64,000 bases of DNA from Paragemmobacter amnigenus (GCF_009908265.2 NZ_JAAATX020000013.1:62001-126000), one strand, 5' to 3'. Positions 32,697 to 42,630 are shown, numbered from the stretch's first letter. The notes: generated by a model not told the origin, from the sequence alone. Program-made: numbers and translations.

Positions 32697-34229
32697 ATGG
32701 CGACGCTTCTGGAGATGCGGGGGATCAGCAAGGTCTTTCCGGGGGTCCGCGCGCTGGACCATGTGGACCTGACGGTGGAGCAGGGGGAGATCCACGCCAT
32801 CTGCGGCGAAAACGGCGCGGGGAAGTCCACGCTGATGAAGGTGTTGTCGGGGGTCTATCCCTTTGGCAGCTATGAGGGCGAGATCCATTATGACGGCGCG
32901 TTGCTGACCAATCGGGGCATCCGGGACAGCGAGGCGAAGGGGATCATCATCATCCATCAGGAGCTGGCCTTGGTGCCGCTCCTGTCGATTGCGGAGAACC
33001 TGTTTCTGGGCAACGAGGTCGCGTCTAAGGGCGTGATCAACTGGCCGCTGGCGTTCCAGAAGACGGAAGGGCTGCTGCGGAAGGTGGGGCTGGACGAGGC
33101 GCCGACGGCGGTGGTCGGCAAGCTGGGCGTCGGCAAGCAGCAATTGATCGAGATCGCGAAGGCGCTGGCCAAGGATGTGCGGCTGCTGATCCTTGATGAA
33201 CCCACGGCGGCCTTGCAGGAGAATGACAGCCAGAAACTGCTGGACCTGATGCTGGAGCTGAAGGCGCAGGGGGTCACGCAGATCATCATTTCCCACAAGC
33301 TGAACGAGATCGGGCGGGTGGCGGACCGGATCACCATCCTGCGCGACGGGGCGACGGTGTCGACGCTGCGCAAGGAGGAGATCAGCGAGGAGCGGATCAT
33401 CCGCGACATGGTGGGGCGCGACATGGCGCACCGTTACCCCGAGCGGGACAGCAACCCCGGCGAGGTGCTGCTGGAGGTGGAGGGCTGGAACGTCTGGCAC
33501 CCCGAGCAGACGGGGCGGCAGATGATCCGCGATGCGGGTTTTCATGTCCGCAAGGGCGAGATCGTGGGGATCGCGGGGCTGATGGGGGCGGGGCGGACGG
33601 AGCTGGCCATGTCCATCTTCGGCCATGCCTATGGGCGCAACATTTCCGGCAGGGTGAGGATGGGCGGTCGGGTCGTCGATACGTCTTCGGTGACGAAGGC
33701 GATCGCGGCGGGGCTGGCCTATGTGACCGAGGACCGCAAGCAGCTGGGTCTGGTGCTGGACGAGCCCATCGTCAAGAACATCACGCTGGCCAATCTGGCG
33801 GGGGTCGCCACGCGGGGCGTGCTGTCGCGCGGGCGCGAGCAACAGGTGGCCGAGGAGTATCGGCGGGCAATGTCGATCCGGACGCCGAGCGTGTTCCAGA
33901 AGGTGGTGAACCTGTCGGGCGGGAACCAGCAGAAGGTCGTGCTGTCCAAATGGCTGTTTGCCGATCCGCAGGTGCTGATCCTGGATGAGCCCACGCGGGG
34001 GATCGATGTGGGGGCGAAGTTCGAGATCTATACGATCATGAACGAATTGGCCGCACAGGGGCGCGGGGTGGTGATGGTTTCCAGCGAGATGCCCGAGCTT
34101 CTGGGCATGTGCGACCGGATCTACGTGATGAACGAGGGGCGGATCGTGGGCGAGCTTTCGCGGGCGGAGGCGTCGCAGGAACGGATCATGTCCATGATAT
34201 TGAACGACGGCAAGGCGAGGGTGGCGTGA
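32697..34229 (+). CDS. gguA: Sugar ABC transporter, double ATPase
   Basis: A 510-residue fused ATPase of the carbohydrate uptake-2 class. First domain: Walker A GENGAGKSTLMK, Q-loop IIHQELALV, signature replaced by LGVGKQQLIEIAKAL, Walker B LLILDEPTAAL. Second domain: a degenerate Walker A (GLMGAGRTELAMS), signature LSGGNQQKVVLSKWL, and LILDEPTRGIDVG. The asymmetry is normal for this class. GGGGGGAG precedes the ATG. It couples ATP hydrolysis to GguB at the inner membrane. Confidence 0.95.
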   Translation: MATLLEMRGISKVFPGVRALDHVDLTVEQGEIHAICGENGAGKSTLMKVLSGVYPFGSYEGEIHYDGALLTNRGIRDSEAKGIIIIHQELALVPLLSIAENLFLGNEVASKGVINWPLAFQKTEGLLRKVGLDEAPTAVVGKLGVGKQQLIEIAKALAKDVRLLILDEPTAALQENDSQKLLDLMLELKAQGVTQIIISHKLNEIGRVADRITILRDGATVSTLRKEEISEERIIRDMVGRDMAHRYPERDSNPGEVLLEVEGWNVWHPEQTGRQMIRDAGFHVRKGEIVGIAGLMGAGRTELAMSIFGHAYGRNISGRVRMGGRVVDTSSVTKAIAAGLAYVTEDRKQLGLVLDEPIVKNITLANLAGVATRGVLSRGREQQVAEEYRRAMSIRTPSVFQKVVNLSGGNQQKVVLSKWLFADPQVLILDEPTRGIDVGAKFEIYTIMNELAAQGRGVVMVSSEMPELLGMCDRIYVMNEGRIVGELSRAEASQERIMSMILNDGKARVA

Positions 34230-35425
34230 TGGCGGATCAGGCGGCAAACGCGGGCGGCAAGGGGATCGGCGCGCATCTGGGCGGGCATCTGCGCGAGAAC
34301 GGGATGATTTTGGCGTTGGTCGCCATCGTCCTGTTCTTTACCGTGATCGTGCGGGTGACGCAGGGCGTCGACTTCCTGTCGGCGCAGAACATCACCAACC
34401 TGTTCCTGCAGAATTCCTATGTCATCATCATGGCGCTGGGGATGCTGCTGGTGATCGTGGCGGGGCATATCGACCTGTCGGTCGGGTCCGTCGTGGGGTT
34501 CACCGGCGCAGTGGCGGCGGTGCTGACGGTCAATATGGGCTGGCCCGTCTATGCGGTGGTGCCCACCTGTCTGTTCGTGGGCCTGCTGATCGGGGCGGCG
34601 CAGGGCTATTGGGTGGCCTATTGGCGCATCCCGTCCTTCATCGTGACGCTGGCGGGGATGCTGGTGTTCCGGGGGCTGACGCTGTGGCTTCTGGACGGGC
34701 AGAACGTGGGGCCCTTCCCGAAGTCGTTCCAGTCGCTGTCCACGGGGTTCATCCCGGATGCCTTCGGCGTGGGCAAGCCGAACATCACGGCGCTGGTGCT
34801 GATCGCGCTGGCCTCTGTTGCCATCCTGTGGATGGGGCTGCGGGCGCGGGCGCGGGATCAGCAATTCGGGATCACGCCGGAGCCGATGGTGGTCTTTGCC
34901 ATCCGGAATTTCGTGGTCGTGGCCGCGCTGATGTTCGTTGGCTACAAGCTGGCGTCGTTCCGGGGGCTGCCGAATGTGGTGGTGGTGCTGGCGGTGCTGA
35001 CGGTTCTGTATGCCTTCTTCACGGAAACCACGACGACGGGGCGGCGCATTTATGCGCTGGGCGGGAACGAGAAGGCCGCGCGGCTGTCGGGGATCAATAC
35101 GGACCGGCTGGTTTTCCTGACCTTCTGCAACATGGGGGTGCTGGCGTCGCTGGCGGGGATGATCGTGGCGGCGCGGCTGAATTCCTCGACCCCCAAGGCG
35201 GGGGTGGGGTTCGAGCTGGACGTGATCGCGGCGGTCTTCATCGGCGGGGCGTCGATGACGGGCGGGTCGGGCAAGATCATCGGGGTGGTGGTCGGCGCGT
35301 TGATCATGGGGGTGATGAACAACGGGATGTCCATCATGGGCATCGGCATCGACTATCAGCAGGTGATCAAGGGGCTGGTGCTGCTGGCTGCGGTCATCTT
35401 CGATGTCTACAACAAGAACAAGTGA
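34229..35425 (+). CDS. gguB: Sugar ABC transporter permease
   Basis: A 398-residue inner-membrane permease with about 10 hydrophobic segments (for example MILALVAIVLFFTVIVRV, VIIMALGMLLVIVAGHIDLS, VVVLAVLTVLYAFF). GHIDLSVGSVVGF is a hallmark of this permease family, and YALGGNEKAARLSGINT is the cytoplasmic coupling loop. The ATG overlaps the gguA stop by 1 nt (TGATG). It is longer than RbsC-type permeases, as GguB/XylH-type proteins are. Confidence 0.94.
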   Translation: MADQAANAGGKGIGAHLGGHLRENGMILALVAIVLFFTVIVRVTQGVDFLSAQNITNLFLQNSYVIIMALGMLLVIVAGHIDLSVGSVVGFTGAVAAVLTVNMGWPVYAVVPTCLFVGLLIGAAQGYWVAYWRIPSFIVTLAGMLVFRGLTLWLLDGQNVGPFPKSFQSLSTGFIPDAFGVGKPNITALVLIALASVAILWMGLRARARDQQFGITPEPMVVFAIRNFVVVAALMFVGYKLASFRGLPNVVVVLAVLTVLYAFFTETTTTGRRIYALGGNEKAARLSGINTDRLVFLTFCNMGVLASLAGMIVAARLNSSTPKAGVGFELDVIAAVFIGGASMTGGSGKIIGVVVGALIMGVMNNGMSIMGIGIDYQQVIKGLVLLAAVIFDVYNKNK

Positions 35426-35435
35426 GGGGGCTGTC

Positions 35436-36428
35436 ATGCTGATTTCGCAGGTGAGGCGGCCGGATGGCGGGTTGGCCGTCGTGGTACGGTCGGGGTCCGA
35501 GGCGGCGGTGCTGCGCGGGGTGGAGAGCACCTATGCGCTGGCGATGGAGGCGGCGGCGACGGGGCGGCCCGTGGCGGCGCTGGTGGCCGAGCGGGGTTTG
35601 GGCGAGGCAGTGGACCTGCCGTCGCTGCTGGCCGAGGGGCGGGTGGTGTTGCCGATCACGCATCCCGATCCCGCGCATATGCATCTGACGGGGACGGGGC
35701 TGACGCATCTGGGCAGCGCCTCGGCCCGCGATGCGATGCATGCCAAGCTGGCGGGGGCGGAGGTGCTGACCGACAGCATGAAGATGTTCCGCATGGGGCT
35801 GGAGGGCGGGCGTCCTGCGGCCGGCCATGTGGGGGTGCAGCCCGAGTGGTTCTACAAGGGCAACGGCACGACCGCCGTGCCGCCCGGCGGCGCGCTGACC
35901 ATGCCGGGCTTTGCCGAGGACGGGGGCGAGGAGCCGGAGCTGGCGGGGGTCTATGTGATCTCGCCCGACGGGGTGCCGTGCCGTTTGGGCTGGGCCTTGG
36001 CGAACGAGTTTTCGGACCATGTGACGGAGCGGGTGAATTACCTGTGGCTGGCGCATTCCAAGCTGCGCGAGGCGAGTTTCGGGCCGGAAATCCTGATCGG
36101 GGAATTGCCTGCGGACGTGCGGGGGACAAGCCGCATCCGGCGGGGCGGCGCGGTGGTGTGGGAGAAGCCCTTCCTGTCGGGCGAGGCGAACATGTCGCAC
36201 ACGATGGCGAACCTTGAACATCATCATTTCAAGTACGGGCTGTTCCGGCAGCCGGGCGATGTGCATGTGCACATGTTCGGCACGGCGACGCTGAGTTTTG
36301 CGGATGGCTTTGCCACGCAGGAGGGCGATATCTTCGAGATCGAGGCGGCAGAGTTCGGTCTGCCGTTGCGGAATACACTGGCCAAGGCCCCTGCGGATGC
36401 GGGTGCGCTGGCTGTGCAAGCATTGTGA
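35436..36428 (+). CDS. gguC: GguC/AraD1 family protein
   Basis: A 330-residue cytoplasmic protein of the fumarylacetoacetase-related AraD1 (GguC) family. Recognisable segments: HLTGTGLTHLGSASARDAMH, EWFYKGNGTTAVPPG, AGVYVISPDGVPCRLGWALANEFSDH and GTATLSFADGFATQEGDIFE. Members sit in sugar-acid operons and some act on 2-keto-3-deoxy-pentonates, the product of the downstream dehydratase; that role is likely here but not proven. Start at 35436 follows GAGGGGG. It begins 10 bp after gguB, inside the same operon. Confidence 0.88.
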   Translation: MLISQVRRPDGGLAVVVRSGSEAAVLRGVESTYALAMEAAATGRPVAALVAERGLGEAVDLPSLLAEGRVVLPITHPDPAHMHLTGTGLTHLGSASARDAMHAKLAGAEVLTDSMKMFRMGLEGGRPAAGHVGVQPEWFYKGNGTTAVPPGGALTMPGFAEDGGEEPELAGVYVISPDGVPCRLGWALANEFSDHVTERVNYLWLAHSKLREASFGPEILIGELPADVRGTSRIRRGGAVVWEKPFLSGEANMSHTMANLEHHHFKYGLFRQPGDVHVHMFGTATLSFADGFATQEGDIFEIEAAEFGLPLRNTLAKAPADAGALAVQAL

Positions 36429-36435
36429 GGAAAGC

Positions 36436-38178
36436 ATGACCTTCAAACCCGCCAAATGGCCCCGCAAGCTGCGCTCGCAGGAATGGTTCGGGGGGTCGAG
36501 CCGCGACAACATCTATCACCGCGGCTGGATGAAGAATCAGGGTTTCCCGCATGACCTGTTCGACGGGCGGCCCGTCATCGGCATCCTGAACACCTGGTCC
36601 GAGCTGAACCCCTGCAACGCGCATCTGAACGCGCTGGCGGAAAAGGTGAAGAACGGCATCTACGAGGCGGGCGGGTTTCCGGTGGAGGTGCCGGTTTTCT
36701 CGGTTTCGGAATCGGCGTTCCGGCCCACGGCGATGATGTTCCGCAATCTGGCGGCCATGTCGATCGAGGAGCAGATGCGCGGGCAGCCGATGGATGGCTG
36801 CGTGCTGCTGGTGGGCTGCGACAAGACTACGCCCAGCCTGCTGATGGCGGCGGCGTCCACGGACCTGCCGTCGATCATCGTCACGGGCGGGCCGATGCTG
36901 AACGGCTATTACAAGGGTGAGCGGGTCGGGTCGGGGACGCATCTGTGGAAATTCTCGGAAGCCGTGAAGGCGGGCGAGATGAGCATGGCGGAATTCGCCG
37001 AGGCCGAGGCGTCGATGAGCCGGTCGGCGGGGTCGTGCAACACGATGGGCACGGCCAGCACCATGGCGAGCATGGCCGAGGCGCTGGGCATGGCGCTTTC
37101 GGGCAATGCGGCGATTCCGGCGGTGGATTCGCGCCGGCGCGTGATGGCGCAGATGTCGGGGCGGCGGATCGTCCAGATGGTGAAGGACGATCTGAAACCG
37201 TCCGACATCCTGACGAAAGCGGCGTTTGAAAACGCGATCCGCACCAATGCGGCGATCGGCGGGTCGACCAATGCGGTGATCCACCTTCTGGCGATTGCCG
37301 GACGGGTGGGGGTGGACCTGACGCTGGACGACTGGGACCGGCTGGGGCGCGACGTGCCGACCATCGTGAACCTGATGCCGTCGGGCAAATACCTGATGGA
37401 GGAATTCTTTTATGCCGGTGGCCTGCCTGTCGTGCTGAAGCGGCTGGGCGAGGCGGGGCTGCTGAACAAGGACGCGCTGACCGTGTCGGGCGAGACGGCG
37501 TGGGATCAGGTGAAGGATGTCACCAACCACAACGAGGATGTGATCCTGCCGGTGGAGCGGGCGATCACGCAATCGGGCGGCGTGGTGGTGGTGAAGGGCA
37601 ATCTGGCGCCGAATGGCGCGGTGCTGAAGCCGTCGGCGGCGACGCCGGAGTTGATGGTGCATCGCGGCCGCGCGGTCGTGTTCGAGGATATCGACCACTA
37701 CAAGGAACGGATCAACGACCCCGATCTGGATATCGACGAGACCTGCGTGATGGTGCTGAAGAATTGCGGGCCGAAGGGCTATCCGGGGATGGCCGAGGTG
37801 GGCAATATGGGCCTGCCGCCGAAGGTGTTGAAGAAGGGTATCACCGATATGGTGCGGATTTCCGATGCGCGCATGTCGGGCACGGCCTATGGCACGGTCT
37901 GCCTGCACACCAGCCCCGAGGCGGCGGCGGGTGGCCCCCTTGCCGTGGTGCGGGACGGGGATTTCATCGAACTGGACGTGCCGAACCGGCGCCTGCATCT
38001 GGATATCAGCGACGAGGAACTGGCCGCGCGGCTGGCCGCATGGACCCCGCGCATCGCGCCGCCCGACAGCGGCTATGCGATGCTGCACCACCAGCATGTG
38101 ATGGGCGCGGACAAGGGGGCGGACCTCGAATTCCTGCGCGGCTGCCGGGGCGCGCCGGTGGGCAAGGATTCGCACTGA
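36436..38178 (+). CDS. Sugar-acid dehydratase of the IlvD/Edd family (L-arabinonate type)
   Basis: A 580-residue dehydratase that converts a sugar acid (L-arabonate, possibly D-galactonate or D-fuconate) to the 2-keto-3-deoxy acid. The three Cys that hold the [2Fe-2S] cluster in L-arabinonate dehydratase are present: Cys60 (SELNPCNAH), Cys128 (LVGCDKTTPS) and Cys201 (SAGSCNTMGT). VRISDARMSGTAYGT near the C-terminus is the active-site Ser segment. Starts 7 bp after gguC with GAGGA upstream and overlaps the dehydrogenase by 1 nt. Its neighbours fit an oxidative, non-phosphorylative pathway. Confidence 0.92.
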   Translation: MTFKPAKWPRKLRSQEWFGGSSRDNIYHRGWMKNQGFPHDLFDGRPVIGILNTWSELNPCNAHLNALAEKVKNGIYEAGGFPVEVPVFSVSESAFRPTAMMFRNLAAMSIEEQMRGQPMDGCVLLVGCDKTTPSLLMAAASTDLPSIIVTGGPMLNGYYKGERVGSGTHLWKFSEAVKAGEMSMAEFAEAEASMSRSAGSCNTMGTASTMASMAEALGMALSGNAAIPAVDSRRRVMAQMSGRRIVQMVKDDLKPSDILTKAAFENAIRTNAAIGGSTNAVIHLLAIAGRVGVDLTLDDWDRLGRDVPTIVNLMPSGKYLMEEFFYAGGLPVVLKRLGEAGLLNKDALTVSGETAWDQVKDVTNHNEDVILPVERAITQSGGVVVVKGNLAPNGAVLKPSAATPELMVHRGRAVVFEDIDHYKERINDPDLDIDETCVMVLKNCGPKGYPGMAEVGNMGLPPKVLKKGITDMVRISDARMSGTAYGTVCLHTSPEAAAGGPLAVVRDGDFIELDVPNRRLHLDISDEELAARLAAWTPRIAPPDSGYAMLHHQHVMGADKGADLEFLRGCRGAPVGKDSH

Positions 38179-39098
38179 TGCCGCGCGAGAGGATCGCCCT
38201 CGTAGGCATCGGCAAGATCGCCCGGGATCAGCATGTGCCCGCCTTGGCAGCGTCGCCCGACTGGGAACTGGCGGCGACGGTCAGCCGGTCGGGGACGGTG
38301 GAGGGGGTGGAGGCCTTCACCGATTTCGCCGCCATGCTGGAGGCGCGGCCCGATATCGGGACCGTGTCGCTGTGCCTGCCGCCGCAGCCGCGCTATCCCT
38401 ATGCCGAGGCGGCGATACGGGCGGGGCGGCATGTGATGCTGGAAAAGCCGCCGGGGCAGACGCTGGCCGAGGTGCATTGCCTGCGCGCGCTGGCAGATGC
38501 CTTTGGCGTGTCGCTTTACGCGACATGGCACAGCCGGATGGCGGCGGCGGTGGCACCGGCCAAGGCGTGGCTGGCGGGGCGGGTGGTGACATCGGCGCGG
38601 ATCGTCTGGCGCGAGGATGTGCGCAAGTGGCATCCGGGGCAGGACTGGGTGTTCGAACCCGGCGGGATGGGAGTCTTTGATCCCGGCATCAATGCGCTGT
38701 CGATCCTGACCGAGATCCTGCCGCATACGGGGCATGTGACGGGGGCGGAGCTGGAATTTCCGGCCAACCGTGACACGCCGATTGCGGCGCGGCTGCGGTT
38801 TTCGGAGAATATCACTGCCGATTTCGACTGGCGGCAGGAAGGCCCGCAGACCTGGGATATCGAGATCGAGACGGATGCGGGGCCCTGCGCGCTGCGCCTT
38901 GGCGGCAACCGGTTCGAGGTGGCGGGCCGCGATGTGGCGGGCGAGGAGAGCATCATGGGGGAATATCCCGCGCTTTACGCCCGCATGGCCGAGCTGGTGC
39001 GGGGGTCGCAGTCCGAGGTTGACCTTGCGCCGATGGTGCATGTGGCGGATGCGCTAACGCTGGGGCGTCGGGTGGTCACCGATCCGTTCCACTTCTGA
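38178..39098 (+). CDS. Aldose 1-dehydrogenase of the Gfo/Idh/MocA family (L-arabinose/D-galactose)
   Basis: A 306-residue NAD(P)-dependent enzyme that would oxidise L-arabinose or D-galactose to the lactone, the first step of the pathway whose second enzymes are encoded just upstream. Rossmann start IALVGIGKIARDQHVPAL; family motif HVMLEKPPGQTLAE; WHSRMAAAVAPAK and WVFEPGGMGVFDPGINALS are typical of bacterial galactose/arabinose dehydrogenases. ATG overlaps the dehydratase stop (TGATG). Lactonase and ketoglutarate-semialdehyde dehydrogenase genes are not in the window. Confidence 0.88.
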   Translation: MPRERIALVGIGKIARDQHVPALAASPDWELAATVSRSGTVEGVEAFTDFAAMLEARPDIGTVSLCLPPQPRYPYAEAAIRAGRHVMLEKPPGQTLAEVHCLRALADAFGVSLYATWHSRMAAAVAPAKAWLAGRVVTSARIVWREDVRKWHPGQDWVFEPGGMGVFDPGINALSILTEILPHTGHVTGAELEFPANRDTPIAARLRFSENITADFDWRQEGPQTWDIEIETDAGPCALRLGGNRFEVAGRDVAGEESIMGEYPALYARMAELVRGSQSEVDLAPMVHVADALTLGRRVVTDPFHF

Positions 39099-39237
39099 AC
39101 GGGATGCAGTGACCGGCAGCGGGGCGATCCGTCTGGGGAACGGAGGCTATGTGGCCCTGCCCGCGCTGCCGGTATGAACCATCTGCACTGGCACTGCACA
39201 TATCCGGTATTGCGCTAGGGACGCCTCGGATCGGTCC

Positions 39238-39257
39238 GGCGGATTCCGCCTTTCCTT
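39238..39257 (+). terminator. Candidate terminator of the sugar operon
   Basis: GGCGG-ATT-CCGCC followed by TTTCCTT, 140 bp after the dehydrogenase stop. The rest of the 320-bp gap to the RND gene shows nothing else apart from the opposing terminator. Confidence 0.6.
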
Positions 39258-39382
39258 AAACAACAGGTATCCGGCAAAACGTTCCCTGTCGCTTGCGCGG
39301 TCGGGGGAGGCGGGTTTGACACCGTGGTGGCGGGGCGACCAACGCCTGTCGTTTCCATCCCTTGGTCGGCCTAAACAATTCG

Positions 39383-39411
39383 CCGGCGGGGACGTCCTGC
39401 GCCCCCGCCGG
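39383..39411 (-). terminator. Candidate terminator of the RND operon
   Basis: On the minus strand CCGGCGGGG, an 11-nt loop, CCCCGCCGG, then CGAATTGTTT. It starts 7 bp after the efflux gene stop. Confidence 0.65.
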
Positions 39412-39417
39412 TCGCGG

Positions 39418-42400
39418 TCAGGTGCGGAACACCCGGTAGATCGCGGGAATCACCAGAACGGTGAGCAGGGTCGAGGACAAGAGCCCGAAGAGGAGCGAGA
39501 TCGCGAGGCCCTGGAAGATCGGGTCGGCGAGGATGACCACGGCCCCGATCATGGCGGCGATGGCGGTCAGCAGGATCGGCTTGAAGCGGATCGCGCCGGC
39601 CTCGATCAGGCGGTCGACGGTGACGTCGCCGGTGCCTGTGTTGCGGATGAAGTCCACGAGCAGGATGGAGTTCCGCACGATGATCCCCGCAAGGGCGATG
39701 AAGCCGATCATGGAGGTGGCCGAGAAGGGCGCCCCGAAGAGCCAGTGGCCAAGGATGATGCCGAGGAAGGTCAGCGGGATGGGCGTCAGGATCACCAGCG
39801 GCAGCTTGAACGAGCCGAATTGCGCCACGACGAGGATGTAGATGCCCAGCAGCGCCACGCCGAAGGCGGCGCCCATGTCGCGGAAGGTGACGAAGGTCAC
39901 TTCCCATTCGCCGTCCCAGAGGAGGGTGGTCTTCGTCTCGTCCTCGGGCTGGCCGTGCAGGCTGATTTCGGGTTTCGTGCCGGGGGCCCAGTCCTGCGCC
40001 TCGATCGCGCGGGCGACGGCGAGCATGCCGTAGAGGGGCGCTTCGAAATCGCCCGCCAGTTCGGCGGTGACCATTTCCGCCTCGCGCCCGTTGTGGCGGA
40101 AGACGGGGAATGAGGCGGTTTCGGTTGCCACCTGCACCACGTCGCCCAGTTCCACCACGCCGCGCGCACCGGGAAGGGTGTTGGCGGGGATGGGGGTGGT
40201 CAGGAAGCGGGCATCCAGCACGCGGTCGGACCTGTCGCGCCCGACGATGAGCGGGATCGGGTGGCGGCCGTCGCCGCGGTGGGAATAGCCCACCGTCTGG
40301 CCGCCGTTCAGGAGCGCGATGGTGTCGAAGACGTCCTGTTCCTGCACCCCGAAGAAATCGAGGTCGTCGGTCGAAATCGTGGCGCGCAGGCGGGGTGCGG
40401 GCTGGCCGAAGCTGTCATCCACATCGACGATGAAGGGGATGCTTTCGAACGCGGCCCTGATCTGGGCGGCGGCGGCGCGGCGGGTTTCGGCGTCGGGGCC
40501 ATAGACCTCGGCCAGCAAGGTCGCGATGACGGGGGGGCCGGGGGGCGGTTCGACGGTTTTCAGGACCGTGCCCGCGGGGAGGTCGAGGGTTTTCAGCCGC
40601 TCGCGGATGTCCAGCGCGATGGCGTGGCTGGCGCGGTCGCGGTCGGTTTTCGGCAGGAGGTTGATCGCCACCTCGCCCAGTTGCGGTTCAGCGCGCAGGT
40701 AGGTGTGGCGGACAAGGCCATTGAAATTGAAGGGCGCGGGGGTGCCGGCGTGGGTCTGCACGCTGGTCACCTCGGGCAGTTGCAGCACGATCGCGGCGAC
40801 GTCCTGCGCGACGCGGTCGGTGGCTTCGACCGATGCGCCTTCGGGCAGGTCGATCATCACCGAGAGTTCGGACTTGTTGTCGAAGGGCAGGAGCTTGACC
40901 GTCACGTCGCGGGTATAGAGAGCGGCGAGCGAGCCGAAGGAGAGCACGGCGGTGACGAGGAGGAAGGTCAGGCTGCGCCGTTTCGTGGCCAGAAGCGGGC
41001 GGGCGGTGGCGTTGTAGGCACGTTCCAGCCAGCCGCCGTGATGGCCGCCGTGGGTGTCGTCATGGGCATGGGCGGACATGTCGGCGCGGCCCGCGATCTT
41101 GACCATCAGCCACGGCGTGATGATGACCGCGACGAAGAAGGAGAAGATCATCGCGGCAGAGGCATTGGCGGGAATGGGCGACATGTAGGGGCCCATGAGG
41201 CCCGAGACGAAGAGCATGGGCAGCAGCGCCGCGACCACGGTCAGGGTGGCGACGATGGTGGGATTGCCCACTTCGGCCACGGCGTCGATGGCGGCCTGCA
41301 TCCGCGGGCGGGCGTCCTTCATGCCCCAGTGGCGGGCGATATTCTCGATCACCACGATGGCGTCGTCGACGAGGATGCCGATGGAGAAGATCAGCGCAAA
41401 GAGCGAGACGCGGTTGAGCGTGTAGCCCATGATCCATGCGGCAAAGAGGGTCAGAAGGATCGTGACGGGTATGACGATGGCGACCACGACCGCCTCGCGC
41501 CAGCCGATGGCGAGCCAGACCAGCGCGATGATGGACACGGTGGCAAGGCCGAGGTGGAACAGCAGCTCGTTGGCCTTTTCGTTGGCAGTTTCGCCATAGT
41601 CGCGGGTGATGGTGAGGGTGACGCCGTCGGGGATCAGGCGGGGTTCGAGGAGGTGGATGGCGTGCAGCACCTCTTCGGCCACGACCACGGCATTGGCGCC
41701 GGCGCGTTTGGCGATGGCCAGCGTCACTGCGGGCGAGCGGGCGATGCTGCCGTCTTCGGCCCGTGTCAGGTGGCTGACGATGTGGTCGGAGGTGTCGGGG
41801 ACGAAGCGGACGGTCGCCACGTCCGAGACATAGACGGGCCGTCCGTCGCGGGTGGTCAGAAGGAGGTTCGCCACCTCGGCCGGTGCGGTCAGGGTCTGGC
41901 CCGCCACAAGGTCGATCTGGTTGCCGCCGTCGCGGAGTTTGCCGGTGTTGAGCGTGCGGTTGGCCTGGGCCACCTTGCCCGCAAGCTGTTGCAGGGTGAC
42001 GCCGTAAAGCGCCAGACGGTCGGGGTCGGGTTCGATGCGGATTGCCTCCTGCGCCTCTCCGACCAGATAGGTCAGGCCGACATCTTCGGTCTTCATCACC
42101 TCGGATTGCAGGGTGCGGGCAAGGCGGGTCAGGTCGTTGGCCGTGATGTCGGAGGCGGGGTCGGCAGAGAGGGTGAGCGACAGGATCGCCACGTCGTCGA
42201 TGCCGCGCCCGATCACCAGCGGTTCGGGGATGCCGACGGGGATTCGGTCCATGTTGGCGCGCAGCTTGTCGTGCACGCGCAGGATGGCGTCTTCGGCCTT
42301 GGTGCCCACTTCGAAGCGGGCGGTGACGAGGGCGGCGTCGTCGCGGGTCTGGCTGTAGACATGTTCGACGTCGTTGATCCCCTTGACGAGGATTTCCAGC

Positions 42401-42630
42401 GGTTCGGTCACCAGTTTCACGGCATCTTCGGCGCGCAGGCCCTGGGCCTGCACGTGGATGTCGACGAGGGGGACGGAGATCTGCGGTTCCTCCTCGCGCG
42501 GGAGGGAGATCAGCGCGACGAGGCCCGCGGCGAGGGCCGCGAGGATGAAGAGGGGGGTGAGCGCCGAGGCGATGAAGGCGCGGGTCAGGCGGCCCGCGAT
42601 GCCGAGGGCGGTGTCGGGACGGTCAGTCAT
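39418..42630 (-). CDS. RND efflux transporter, inner-membrane pump
   Basis: A 1070-residue pump with the RND plan: one N-terminal membrane segment (ALTPLFILAALAAGLVALISL), a large periplasmic loop, a membrane block (about residues 345-560) with VSLFALIFSIGILVDDAIVVIENI carrying the two proton-relay Asp residues in TM4, then a second periplasmic loop and membrane block ending VILADPIFQGLAISLLFGLLSSTLLTVLVIPAIY. EEEPQISVPLVDIHVQAQG after TM1 is like the broad HAE group of Gram-negative pumps. It exports drugs, solvents or lipids with the adaptor upstream (8-nt overlap). No outer-membrane channel gene is adjacent. Confidence 0.92.
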   Translation of the reverse strand: MTDRPDTALGIAGRLTRAFIASALTPLFILAALAAGLVALISLPREEEPQISVPLVDIHVQAQGLRAEDAVKLVTEPLEILVKGINDVEHVYSQTRDDAALVTARFEVGTKAEDAILRVHDKLRANMDRIPVGIPEPLVIGRGIDDVAILSLTLSADPASDITANDLTRLARTLQSEVMKTEDVGLTYLVGEAQEAIRIEPDPDRLALYGVTLQQLAGKVAQANRTLNTGKLRDGGNQIDLVAGQTLTAPAEVANLLLTTRDGRPVYVSDVATVRFVPDTSDHIVSHLTRAEDGSIARSPAVTLAIAKRAGANAVVVAEEVLHAIHLLEPRLIPDGVTLTITRDYGETANEKANELLFHLGLATVSIIALVWLAIGWREAVVVAIVIPVTILLTLFAAWIMGYTLNRVSLFALIFSIGILVDDAIVVIENIARHWGMKDARPRMQAAIDAVAEVGNPTIVATLTVVAALLPMLFVSGLMGPYMSPIPANASAAMIFSFFVAVIITPWLMVKIAGRADMSAHAHDDTHGGHHGGWLERAYNATARPLLATKRRSLTFLLVTAVLSFGSLAALYTRDVTVKLLPFDNKSELSVMIDLPEGASVEATDRVAQDVAAIVLQLPEVTSVQTHAGTPAPFNFNGLVRHTYLRAEPQLGEVAINLLPKTDRDRASHAIALDIRERLKTLDLPAGTVLKTVEPPPGPPVIATLLAEVYGPDAETRRAAAAQIRAAFESIPFIVDVDDSFGQPAPRLRATISTDDLDFFGVQEQDVFDTIALLNGGQTVGYSHRGDGRHPIPLIVGRDRSDRVLDARFLTTPIPANTLPGARGVVELGDVVQVATETASFPVFRHNGREAEMVTAELAGDFEAPLYGMLAVARAIEAQDWAPGTKPEISLHGQPEDETKTTLLWDGEWEVTFVTFRDMGAAFGVALLGIYILVVAQFGSFKLPLVILTPIPLTFLGIILGHWLFGAPFSATSMIGFIALAGIIVRNSILLVDFIRNTGTGDVTVDRLIEAGAIRFKPILLTAIAAMIGAVVILADPIFQGLAISLLFGLLSSTLLTVLVIPAIYRVFRT

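Noticed and set aside
31437-34247. 936-codon frame antisense to chvE-gguA
   Set aside because: Very long antisense frames are common at high GC. The plus strand has complete, recognisable proteins; the antisense product is His/Arg/Pro-rich without domains.
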